DNA of 64,000 nucleotides from Donghicola sp041224595 (GTDB taxonomy: Bacteria; Pseudomonadota; Alphaproteobacteria; Rhodobacterales; Rhodobacteraceae), in contig NZ_JBGFGN010000129.1 in NCBI RefSeq assembly GCF_041224595.1, positions 62,001-126,000 on the forward strand, written 5' to 3'. This document shows, piece after piece, positions 27,592 through 34,895 of this stretch (position 1 is the first letter of the stretch; each line of letters begins with the position of its first letter). A program made the translations under genes and the position numbers. The notes below the pieces were generated by a model that saw only the letters and a list, made by a program, of their open reading frames with translations, was not told the origin of the DNA and did no database searches.

Positions 27592-28265
27592 TTGGCCTCT
27601 GGGATGTGGGCGATGGTCATGTGGCGTTTGCGGCCGTAGCCGGGGATGCGTTCGACGGTGAAGCCTGCTTCGGTCAGATTGCGACGGACAAAGCCTGCGG
27701 CAGTATAAGTGGCTGCGGTTCCGCCTGCCTTCGTGTGCTGCGCGACTGCGGTCATCAGTGATGCTTCCCAGAGTTCGGGGTTTTTGGCCGGTGAGAATCC
27801 GTCAAGGAACCACGCATCTGCGGCACCCTGCCAATTTTGCAGGGTTTCGCGGGCATCGCCTTGGACCATGGTGAACGACAGATCAGCGGTCTCGAACCGA
27901 GGCGTGCCTAATTGATCTGACAGTTCTTCGGCCAAGGGCATGATATCGGGGAATGCAGCCAGCGCCCGCATCATATCGGGCAGGGCCATGGGAAAGGCTT
28001 CGAAGGTGGTGAAATGCAGGCGGCCCGTTTGTCCCGACCGACGCCAGAGGGACAGTGCCATCAGCAGATTCAAACCCGTGCCAAACCCCAGTTCGGCGAT
28101 ATGGAAGTCAGGCCGAAAACGGTCAGGTAGGCCATTGCCTTGCAAGAACACATAGGCTGTCTCGGCCATGCCGTTCTCGATCGAGAAATAGGGATCGTCG
28201 AACTGGCGAGACACTGGGATCGTGCCATCGCGCCAATCCAGCTCGGCAGCATTCTGGCTCTGCAT
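27588..28265 (-). CDS. mnmD: tRNA 5-methylaminomethyl-2-thiouridine methyltransferase
   Basis: This 225-residue protein is the methyltransferase half of MnmC as a separate protein. Motifs are IAELGFGTGLNLLMALSLWR (SAM binding, about residue 60) and WFLDGFSPAKNPELW (about 155), both typical of MnmC(m)/MnmD. It makes the last methylation of mnm5s2U34 in tRNA. The ATG at 28265 matches the family start; the longer frame runs into the divergent gene's promoter. A DAO-fold oxidoreductase, which could be the other half of MnmC, is encoded divergently 62 bases away. Confidence 0.92.
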   Translation of the reverse strand: MQSQNAAELDWRDGTIPVSRQFDDPYFSIENGMAETAYVFLQGNGLPDRFRPDFHIAELGFGTGLNLLMALSLWRRSGQTGRLHFTTFEAFPMALPDMMRALAAFPDIMPLAEELSDQLGTPRFETADLSFTMVQGDARETLQNWQGAADAWFLDGFSPAKNPELWEASLMTAVAQHTKAGGTAATYTAAGFVRRNLTEAGFTVERIPGYGRKRHMTIAHIPEAK

Positions 28266-28327
28266 GGAAAAATCCTTTAGCGAAGGGGGCAATAGCCGAG
28301 AATTGGCGGGAAGTCGGAGTTTTGGCA

Positions 28328-29362
28328 ATGGCCGAAATCACAGTGTACGGGGCGGGCGCCTTTGGTCTGGCGATCGCATGGGAATGCGTGCGGCGCGGGG
28401 CCAAGGTGCGTGTCATTGATCCTTTTGGGCCGGGGGCTGGGAGTTCAGGCGGAATTGTAGGGGCGCTCGCGCCGCATACGCCAGAGAACTGGAATGCAAA
28501 AAAGGACTTTCAGTTTCGTTCACTGCTCGCTGCGGGGGCGTTCTGGGCAGAGGTCCAAGAGGCGGGGGGCTTGTCTGCTGGCCATGCGCGGGACGGGCGG
28601 TTGCAGCCGATTGCGGACGACCGTGCCTTGGCATTGGCCAAAGCGCGTGAGGTGTCTGCCGCCGAGTTATGGGAAGGACAAGCCGTCTGGCGCGTGATTC
28701 CAAGGGCCGAAGCGGGGGACTGGGCACCAGTGTCTGCGACGGGCTACTTGATCCACGACACATTAAGTGGGCGGATGCATCCGCGGCAGGCCTGCGATGC
28801 CCTTGTCGCGGCTGTTCAGGCCAAGGGCGGAGAAATCGTGACCGAGGGCCCCGAAGAGGGCGCTGTCATCCATGCGACGGGGTGGTGGGGTCTGAAAGCC
28901 TTGTCCGAGAAGTACGGCAAGTCGGTCGGGAATGGGGTCAAAGGGCAGGCGGCCTTGTTCGATCTCGACCGAAGCGGTCTGCCGCAACTCTATGCGGATA
29001 GTTTGCATATCGTGCCGCATGCGGATGGGACCGTGGCGGTCGGATCAACCAGCGAGCGGGAGTTTGACGCGCCGGACACGGTGGATGATCAGCTGGAGAC
29101 GGTGATTGAACGCGCGCGGGCAGCCTTGCCCGAGTTGGCGGAAGCCCCTGTTCTGGCGCGGTGGGCTGGTGTCCGTCCGCGGGCCAAGAGCCGTGCGCCG
29201 ATGCTGGGGGCATTGCCCGATGCGGATGGTCAGTTCATTGCGAATGGCGGATTCAAGATCGGGTTTGGCATGGCACCCGGCGTGGCGCGGGTCATGGCAG
29301 ATCTGGTGCTGGAGGGACGCGATGGCATCCCGCAGGGCTTCCGTGTCGAAGACAACCTTTGA
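28328..29362 (+). CDS. FAD-dependent oxidoreductase (DAO fold), possible stand-alone MnmC oxidase
   Basis: This 344-residue flavoprotein has the N-terminal Rossmann motif VYGAGAFGLAIAWECVRRGA, the GAGSSGGIVGALAPH cofactor segment near residue 40, and a C-terminal NGGFKIGFGMAP block. The architecture is that of ThiO, sarcosine-oxidase-like proteins and the C-terminal domain of MnmC. Its position back-to-back with mnmD suggests it removes the carboxymethyl group from cmnm5U34 in tRNA. Glycine or sarcosine oxidation is an equally permitted reading of the fold. Confidence 0.82.
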   Translation: MAEITVYGAGAFGLAIAWECVRRGAKVRVIDPFGPGAGSSGGIVGALAPHTPENWNAKKDFQFRSLLAAGAFWAEVQEAGGLSAGHARDGRLQPIADDRALALAKAREVSAAELWEGQAVWRVIPRAEAGDWAPVSATGYLIHDTLSGRMHPRQACDALVAAVQAKGGEIVTEGPEEGAVIHATGWWGLKALSEKYGKSVGNGVKGQAALFDLDRSGLPQLYADSLHIVPHADGTVAVGSTSEREFDAPDTVDDQLETVIERARAALPELAEAPVLARWAGVRPRAKSRAPMLGALPDADGQFIANGGFKIGFGMAPGVARVMADLVLEGRDGIPQGFRVEDNL

Positions 29363-29380
29363 GGTGACTGCCGCGCCATT

Positions 29381-29402
29381 GAGTATTTCTTGCAAAAAGA
29401 AG
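29381..29402 (+). repeat. Dispersed GAGTATTT...GAAG repeat, copy 2
   Basis: GAGTATTT, then CTTG, then CAAAAAGAAG, starting 19 bases after the stop of the FAD oxidoreductase gene. Confidence 0.7.
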
Positions 29403-29585
29403 CCGCACGGTGCGCAGGCGAAGTGAACGGGCTGCGAAAATCTGTGTGGGGCGGTGTTTGAGGGCTTGTCAGGATGAGGAAATCTGGCAATCTCCGGCGT
29501 AACGCGGGGCGATGGCGTCGCCCACCAAGACGCGTTTGTTCGTCCTGTACGCCGGGACCTTCTTTTGAGGAAAAGGAGGTCTGAA

Positions 29586-30791
29586 TTGGACCGTCCCGAA
29601 AACTATCGCTTTCACAACGGCACCGAAGCCGTTCTTCCCTTTGCTACCGAAGAGTATGAGGTCCGTTTAGCCGGACTGCGCCGGATTATGTCTGATCTGG
29701 GGGTCGATGTGGCAGTGTTCACGTCCATGCACTCGATCGCATATTACTCTGGATTTTTGTACTGTGCCTTTGGCCGGCCCTACGGGTTGGTCGTCACGCC
29801 CGAAACGAGCGTGACTGTCAGTGCAGGGATTGATGCGGGTCAACCGTGGCGCCGCTGCTATGGCGACACCATCACCTACACCGACTGGCAAAGGGATAAC
29901 TTCTGGCGCACGATCGCGCAGCTGTCTGGCTCGGGCAAGGCGATTGGCTATGAAGAAGATCACCTGACACTGCAGGGTATGGAGAAACTGAAGGGCTTCC
30001 TGTCGCCCGCGTCAGTCGTCCCGATTGCTGCCGCCGTGATGAAGCAGAGGTTCCACAAGTCGCCCGCCGAGATTGCTCTGATCCGGCATGGGGCGCAGGT
30101 CGCCGATGTGGGGGGCTATGCCATCCGTGATGCGATCAAGGCAGGTGTGCGCGAGATCGATGTCGCAATGGCGGGCCGTGATGCCATGGAATTGGAGATC
30201 GCCAATCGCTTTCCTGATGCGGAATATCGGGACACTTGGGTCTGGTTCCAGTCGGGGATCAACACGGACGGCGCGCATAACCCTGTGACGGGGCGCGTGC
30301 TGGAGCGTGGGGATATCCTGTCGCTGAACACGTTCCCGATGATCTCCGGCTACTACACTGCGCTAGAGCGGACGTTGTTCGTGCAGGAAGTGGACTCCGC
30401 CAGCCTGAAAATCTGGGAGGCCAACGTGGCTGCCCATGAATACGGGATGTCCCTGTTGAAACCGGGTGTCAGCTGTGCCGAGGTCACCCATCAGATCAAC
30501 GCCTTCTTTGCCGAGAGAGATTTGCTGCAGTACCGGACCTTTGGCTACGGGCACTCATTTGGTGTTCTGTCGCACTACTATGGCCGTGAGGCAGGGCTGG
30601 AATTGCGCGAGGATATCGACACCGTTCTGGAGCCCGGCATGGTGATCAGCATGGAGCCGATGCTGACGATCCCGAACGATCAACCGGGTGCGGGTGGATA
30701 TCGCGAACATGATATCTTGGTCATCAACGAGGATGGCGCGGAAAACATCACCGGTTATCCCTACGGTCCCGAGACCAACGTGGTGGGCTAA
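29586..30791 (+). CDS. Creatinase (creatine amidinohydrolase)
   Basis: This 401-residue protein hydrolyses creatine to sarcosine and urea. It has the two-domain creatinase/M24 fold but without the five-metal-ligand set of aminopeptidases. Long stretches match the Pseudomonas enzyme as I know it, for example FLYCAFGRPYGLVVTPE, GINTDGAHNPVT with the catalytic His, and FGYGHSFGVLSHYYGREAG. The start is a TTG at 29586 placed seven bases after a perfect AAGGAGG; no ATG exists nearby. No creatininase or sarcosine oxidase is in the window, so the sarcosine is used elsewhere. Confidence 0.93.
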   Translation: MDRPENYRFHNGTEAVLPFATEEYEVRLAGLRRIMSDLGVDVAVFTSMHSIAYYSGFLYCAFGRPYGLVVTPETSVTVSAGIDAGQPWRRCYGDTITYTDWQRDNFWRTIAQLSGSGKAIGYEEDHLTLQGMEKLKGFLSPASVVPIAAAVMKQRFHKSPAEIALIRHGAQVADVGGYAIRDAIKAGVREIDVAMAGRDAMELEIANRFPDAEYRDTWVWFQSGINTDGAHNPVTGRVLERGDILSLNTFPMISGYYTALERTLFVQEVDSASLKIWEANVAAHEYGMSLLKPGVSCAEVTHQINAFFAERDLLQYRTFGYGHSFGVLSHYYGREAGLELREDIDTVLEPGMVISMEPMLTIPNDQPGAGGYREHDILVINEDGAENITGYPYGPETNVVG

Positions 30792-30801
30792 CCCCACTGG
30801 A

Positions 30802-30836
30802 CTTTGGCGCCCCTGACCGTCAGTGTGGCGCCAAAG
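30802..30836. promoter_or_regulatory. Large nested hairpin between creatinase and DUF1523 genes
   Basis: CTTTGGCGCC (30802-30811) pairs perfectly with GGCGCCAAAG (30827-30836), and inside the loop CTGA pairs with TCAG. There is no T-run. It lies 11 bases after the creatinase stop and may stop or stabilise transcripts. Confidence 0.6.
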
Positions 30837-30857
30837 ACATTTCCGGAGGCTCTGACA

Positions 30858-31508
30858 TTGGCCTACATTCGTTGGACGATTACCATTTTATTCTGGGTGC
30901 TTGTGGCTGGGTTCCTGCACTACACACTGCCACAGACGGACATTGTTCGGATCACCGACACCTATGAAAAGCGGCAGGACTTCACCAATGTGAACCAGTA
31001 CTTCTGGGCCTCGCCAGAGACGGAGCAGCAGGCGCTGTCGGCCTCGCGCGATGTGTTCTTTATCCAGGCCTTCCGCGAGGATGGCGAGCCGATGATCTAT
31101 CGCAACGAGGATACCGGCTGGGGCTGGCCGCCTTACTTTAAGTTCGACACTGCGAACCTGCAGGCACGTGCCAGTGACCTGATTTCCAAGAGCAACGAGG
31201 CGAACCCCACTTGGGTCGCGATCCGCCACTACGGTTGGCGCAACGAGTTCATCTCGATCTATCCGAACGCCACCAGCCTCAAGGTCGTGGCAGGTCCTGA
31301 TGTCCGCGTCATCCCGTGGACCTCGATCATTATTCTGATCGTTCTGGCTGTCCTGTTCCTTGCGATTTTTGCCCGTTGGCGCAGGTTCAAGGCGCGCCGT
31401 CTGGACCCCGTCTTCGACAGCGAAGAGGATCAGATGCAGCCCGTAGACACTTATTCCAACGGCATCGGTGCACGTCTGCGCCGTTGGTGGCGCGGCAAGG
31501 GTGATTAA
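30858..31508 (+). CDS. DUF1523-type membrane protein of unknown function
   Basis: This 216-residue protein has one hydrophobic helix at each end (about residues 7-25 and 155-175) and a periplasmic middle domain of about 125 residues containing DIVRITDTYEKRQDF and WGWPPYFKFDTANLQ. It resembles the DUF1523 family found in this order; no function is known to me. The basic C-terminal tail (LRRWWRGKGD) is cytoplasmic. I chose the TTG at 30858 because GGAGG lies eight bases upstream. Its end overlaps the convergent Lrp gene by four bases. Confidence 0.78.
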   Translation: MAYIRWTITILFWVLVAGFLHYTLPQTDIVRITDTYEKRQDFTNVNQYFWASPETEQQALSASRDVFFIQAFREDGEPMIYRNEDTGWGWPPYFKFDTANLQARASDLISKSNEANPTWVAIRHYGWRNEFISIYPNATSLKVVAGPDVRVIPWTSIIILIVLAVLFLAIFARWRRFKARRLDPVFDSEEDQMQPVDTYSNGIGARLRRWWRGKGD

Positions 31509-31963
31509 ACCGGTAGGGCGGTGGTCTTGAACACCGTCCGAAGGGCGAAAGAGCTTTGCATCTGTGCGACGCCGGGTAGGCGGGTCAGGTACTGGCGGTG
31601 GATGCGGGCGAAATCTTCAGTGTTTTCGGCAACGACTTTCAGGATGTAGTCCGCTTTGCCTGCCATCAGATGGCATTCCAATACTTCGGGTACGCGGCTG
31701 ACGGCGGTCTCAAAGGCCTCTAGCACGTCGTCGGCCTGTGTCTGCAAGGTGATCTCAACGAATACGGTCGCTGGCACGCCCATTTTGCGTGCGTCCAGAA
31801 GGGCGACGTAATCCTTGATGTAGCCGTCTTCTTCCAGCCTCTGCACGCGGCGGTGACAGGCCGAGGCCGACAGGTGGATCGCATCGGCGAGTTCGGCATT
31901 CGAGATGCGCCCGCGGCGTTGCAGGGTATGAAGGATGCGGCGATCTGTCGGGTCGAGGGTCAT
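31505..31963 (-). CDS. Lrp/AsnC-family transcriptional regulator
   Basis: This 152-residue regulator has an N-terminal AsnC helix-turn-helix (DRRILHTLQRRGRISNAELA through SASACHRRVQRLEEDG, residues about 7-45) and a C-terminal RAM domain (VFVEITLQ through CHLMAGKADYILKV) that binds amino acids. The target is unknown; members usually control the neighbouring or distant amino-acid genes. It is divergent from no annotated gene: the DNA upstream leads to the mscL terminator. Confidence 0.92.
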   Translation of the reverse strand: MTLDPTDRRILHTLQRRGRISNAELADAIHLSASACHRRVQRLEEDGYIKDYVALLDARKMGVPATVFVEITLQTQADDVLEAFETAVSRVPEVLECHLMAGKADYILKVVAENTEDFARIHRQYLTRLPGVAQMQSSFALRTVFKTTALPV

Positions 31964-32202
31964 CTGATCCAGATTCTTGCGTCAAATTTTAGATTTGGCG
32001 AAGAAATTGCCGCATTTCAGAGACAGGGTACAGCGAATTCGAAGCGATGTGCCGTCGTTCCTTGGTAGTATGAAGAATGCGGGCGAAACGGGTTCCGGTT
32101 GCAGGCCCATTTACTTTCCGCCTTTGCATGATGTTCACCGAATTTGGCGGTCCTTCTGACCGATCCAAAGACTAAGGGCCGGTTGATGAACCGGCCCCTT
32201 TT
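31964..32202. other. Intergenic region with an orphan plus-strand terminator
   Basis: This 239-bp gap contains the Lrp promoter on the minus strand and, at its right end, a hairpin followed by a T-run on the plus strand. No gene on the plus strand explains that terminator. The few short open frames lack ribosome sites and resemble noise. Confidence 0.4.
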
Positions 32203-32204
32203 TT
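32176..32204 (+). terminator. Hairpin terminator next to mscL
   Basis: GGGCCGGTT (32176-32184) pairs with AACCGGCCC (32189-32197) around GATG, followed by CTTTTTT on the plus strand. On the minus strand the tail is the weaker TTAGTCTTT, so it can only partly serve mscL. Confidence 0.85.
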
Positions 32205-32634
32205 ATTTCTTCAGCAAGTCGCGGATTTCCATCAGAAGTGCGATGTCCGGTGGAGTGACGGGTTTCTCCTCGGGTTTGGCGACTTCTTCTTCTTTTTTCG
32301 CAGCAGACTCTTTGATTCGGTTCACACCCTTGACCATCATGAACACCACGAAGGCGATGATCAGGAAGTTAATAACAGCCATCACAAAGCTACCGATTGC
32401 AAAAACAGGCGCACCTGCTTCCTTGGCGGCTTCAAGGGATACATATTCGTTGCCGTCCATTGAGTAGAACCAACCCGAGAAGTCGATACCACCGGTAAAG
32501 AGTGCAATGATCGGGTTCATCAGGTCGGCAACAATCGACTGGACGATTGCGGTAAACGCCGCGCCAACGATGATACCGACAGCCATGTCCATCACGTTGC
32601 CGCGGGCAATAAAGTTTTGGAATTCTTTAAACAT
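32203..32634 (-). CDS. mscL: Large-conductance mechanosensitive channel
   Basis: This 143-residue inner-membrane channel opens under osmotic down-shock. The N-terminus MFKEFQNFIARGNVMDMAVG, the first transmembrane helix with GIIVGAAFTAIVQSIVADL, the second helix around SFVMAVINFLIIAFVVF, and the C-terminal helical bundle DIALLMEIRDLLKK are all in place. The ATG at 32634 is preferred over 32643 because AAAGGA then sits nine bases upstream and the protein begins as the family does. Confidence 0.97.
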   Translation of the reverse strand: MFKEFQNFIARGNVMDMAVGIIVGAAFTAIVQSIVADLMNPIIALFTGGIDFSGWFYSMDGNEYVSLEAAKEAGAPVFAIGSFVMAVINFLIIAFVVFMMVKGVNRIKESAAKKEEEVAKPEEKPVTPPDIALLMEIRDLLKK

Positions 32635-32713
32635 CTCGCACATTCCTTTGGCGGGCTACGCTAGCCCGTGTGACTGGTTAACGATCGCATTGTGCCAGAT
32701 GTTTCAACAAAAA

Positions 32714-33364
32714 TCACTTTGACGTTCGATCAGGCGTGAAATTGAGGATGTGATCCGGTGCCGTTAGGTCAGGCAAGTTGCGTGGATCCGCGAGCGGAGC
32801 ACCTACTACTTGGGTCATCGGAATAATACCGGCCCAGATCGGCAGGTCATAATCGGCGTCATCGTCGACCGGCGGACCCGAGCGGGCCTTGGCGCTGGCT
32901 TCTGTGATTTCCAGACCCAGAATTGTCGTCGCCTTGATTTCTTGCGGTTGCATGGGGCGCAGAACCTCGGTCCGGCCGGGCCACAGGTGTTCAACAAAGG
33001 CATCAAGACGCGCGGCCTTCTCCTCCTCGGGCACTTTGAACGCGCGGCCGAACAGGGTCGCGGACCGATAGTTGGCCGAGTGGTGAAACGCAGAGCGCGC
33101 CATGACATAGCCGTCAATAATCTGAACGCTCAGGCATACCTCGGCATCAGCTGTCTTGCGGAGCATGCGGCTGGCTGAGCTGCCGTGCCAGTATACATGG
33201 TTACCTTCGCGCCAGTGGAAGGTGGGCGTGACGTAGGGTTTGCCATCAATGGTGTACCCGACACTGCATTGGGTCGTGGCGTCTAAAATGTCGTAGATGG
33301 ACTGCGGGTCGTAGCTGCCGCGCTGGTGCTCGCGGCGCAGGCGGGTGCGCTCTGTCGGGGTCAT
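32714..33364 (-). CDS. Pyridoxamine 5'-phosphate oxidase-family flavin protein
   Basis: This 216-residue protein has the split-barrel fold of the FMN-binding PNPOx-like family. Recognisable blocks are CSVGYTIDGKPYVTPTFHWREG (about 38-59), VYWHGSSASRMLR, and RSAFHHSANYRSATLFGRA. Members bind FMN, heme or F420, and most are not true PNP oxidases. It is divergent from a MocR-type PLP-dependent regulator with a 54-bp gap, an arrangement that often indicates control by that regulator. Confidence 0.85.
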   Translation of the reverse strand: MTPTERTRLRREHQRGSYDPQSIYDILDATTQCSVGYTIDGKPYVTPTFHWREGNHVYWHGSSASRMLRKTADAEVCLSVQIIDGYVMARSAFHHSANYRSATLFGRAFKVPEEEKAARLDAFVEHLWPGRTEVLRPMQPQEIKATTILGLEITEASAKARSGPPVDDDADYDLPIWAGIIPMTQVVGAPLADPRNLPDLTAPDHILNFTPDRTSK

Positions 33365-33418
33365 GGGTCTATTCCTGTCTTGTTGCCTGATGAGTAGCGC
33401 GATATTGGACCTATCGAA

Positions 33419-34864
33419 ATGACCAATAAATCCGCACATAGTATATCCAATTTTCAGGCCGCCCTGTTTGCTTTGTCTCTGGACCGCGAGGCCGCAACGC
33501 CTTTGCACGTCCAACTCGCCGAGGCGCTGCGCGACATGATCCAGCAAGGCAAAGCCGCCCCGGGTGCGCGCCTGCCAGCGAGCCGGATGCTGGCGGCAGA
33601 ACTGTCGATCTCGCGGATCACGGTGCTGACTGCGGTCGATCAGTTGATTGCAGAGGGCTATCTGGAAACGCGGCGCGGTGCGGGAACGTATGTGGTCAAC
33701 GATCTGCCCGACATGCCTGCTTTGCCGCCAGAGCAGTTGCGTACGCCGCCCGCGCCGCCGCCTCCACCCTTGCGCCCGTTCCAGCCCGCGTTGCCGGATT
33801 TAGAGAGCTTCCCCCATGTGGAATGGGCGCGGCATCTGGAGCGGACGTGGCGTTATCCCCACCCCGCGCTGACGGGAGTGCCGGACCCGATGGGCTGGAT
33901 GCCCTTGCGCGCGCAGATTGCGGCGCATCTGTCCGCATGGCGCGGCATCCAAGCACGACCAGAGCAGGTGGTTATCACGTCCGGCGCGACAGAGGGATTT
34001 GAATTGATCACGCGCGCTTTCTTGGCGGCAGGTGATCCTGTGGTGATCGAAGACCCGTGCTTTGCCCCAATGCGCGCGGCTCTGATCCGTGCTGGAATGA
34101 AGGTTCGAGCCTGCCCTGTAGATGGCGAAGGGCTGGATATCGCAAATGCCCCGACCGAGGGCGCGAAGCTGGCCGTTTTGACCCCGTCTCGGCAGTACCC
34201 AACTGGTGCGACCCTGCCTTTGGCGAGGCGCGCGGCGGCGCTGGAGTGGGCCAGCCAGTCAAACGCATGGATCATTGAGGACGACTATGACGGTGAATTC
34301 CGCTATCGTGGGCAGCCGTTGCCGGCCTTGGCAAGTCTGGATCGGGCAGGGCGCGTGTTCTACCTGGGCAGCTTTTCGAAACTGCTGAGCCCTGCTTTGC
34401 GCTTAGGGTATTTGGTGGCGCCGGAACACACTTTGCCGGGTCTGTTCCGCGCGATGGCAGAGACGGGAGCGCGGGCCTCTGTCGTGCCACAGCCTGCTTT
34501 GGCGGGGTTCATGGAGAGCGGAGGGTTCTCGACCCACCTGCGCCGGATGCGCCGGACCTATGCCAAACGCCAAGAGGTTCTGCGGAACGCTTTGGCCGGA
34601 CACGAAGACTGGATCATTGCCCACGCCGAGGATGCGGGGATGCACCTGTGCTGCACTTTGGGGCCTCGGATGAGGGGCGTGCATGATACGGTGATCGCTG
34701 CGGCGGGGGCCAAAGTGGGGCTGACCTTGCGGGCTTTGTCGGCCTACAGCACTCAGCCAGAGCCGCGGCAGGGGCTCGTTTTGGGCTACACCGCCTTTGC
34801 TCCAGAGGTTCTGGAGGAGGGGGCAAAGACCTTGATTGCGATGCTTCAGGAATTGGGGCGCTGA
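33419..34864 (+). CDS. MocR-family regulator (GntR winged helix fused to aminotransferase domain)
   Basis: This 481-residue fusion has a GntR-type DNA-binding domain (residues about 20-85, with ARLPASRMLAAELSISRITV), a Pro-rich linker near 105-120, and a class I aminotransferase-like domain that binds PLP. The PLP Lys is in YLGSFSKLLSPALRLGY, and the Asp contact is in WIIEDDYDGEFRY. PdxR-type members sense PLP and regulate vitamin B6 genes; others regulate unrelated divergent genes. The adjacent divergent flavin-protein gene is the obvious target. Confidence 0.93.
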   Translation: MTNKSAHSISNFQAALFALSLDREAATPLHVQLAEALRDMIQQGKAAPGARLPASRMLAAELSISRITVLTAVDQLIAEGYLETRRGAGTYVVNDLPDMPALPPEQLRTPPAPPPPPLRPFQPALPDLESFPHVEWARHLERTWRYPHPALTGVPDPMGWMPLRAQIAAHLSAWRGIQARPEQVVITSGATEGFELITRAFLAAGDPVVIEDPCFAPMRAALIRAGMKVRACPVDGEGLDIANAPTEGAKLAVLTPSRQYPTGATLPLARRAAALEWASQSNAWIIEDDYDGEFRYRGQPLPALASLDRAGRVFYLGSFSKLLSPALRLGYLVAPEHTLPGLFRAMAETGARASVVPQPALAGFMESGGFSTHLRRMRRTYAKRQEVLRNALAGHEDWIIAHAEDAGMHLCCTLGPRMRGVHDTVIAAAGAKVGLTLRALSAYSTQPEPRQGLVLGYTAFAPEVLEEGAKTLIAMLQELGR

Positions 34865-34871
34865 AACGTAA

Positions 34872-34891
34872 ACGGCGCCCGAAGGCGCCGT
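34872..34891. terminator. Hairpin between convergent MocR and parC genes
   Basis: ACGGCGCC (34872-34879) pairs with GGCGCCGT (34884-34891) around CGAA, a stable tetraloop. There is no clear T-run, so termination efficiency is uncertain. Confidence 0.65.
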
Positions 34892-34895
34892 ATCA

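Noticed and set aside
31977..32159. 60-residue plus-strand open frame before mscL
   Set aside because: It has no ribosome site and no coding-like composition. A non-coding RNA is a better reading if anything is transcribed here.
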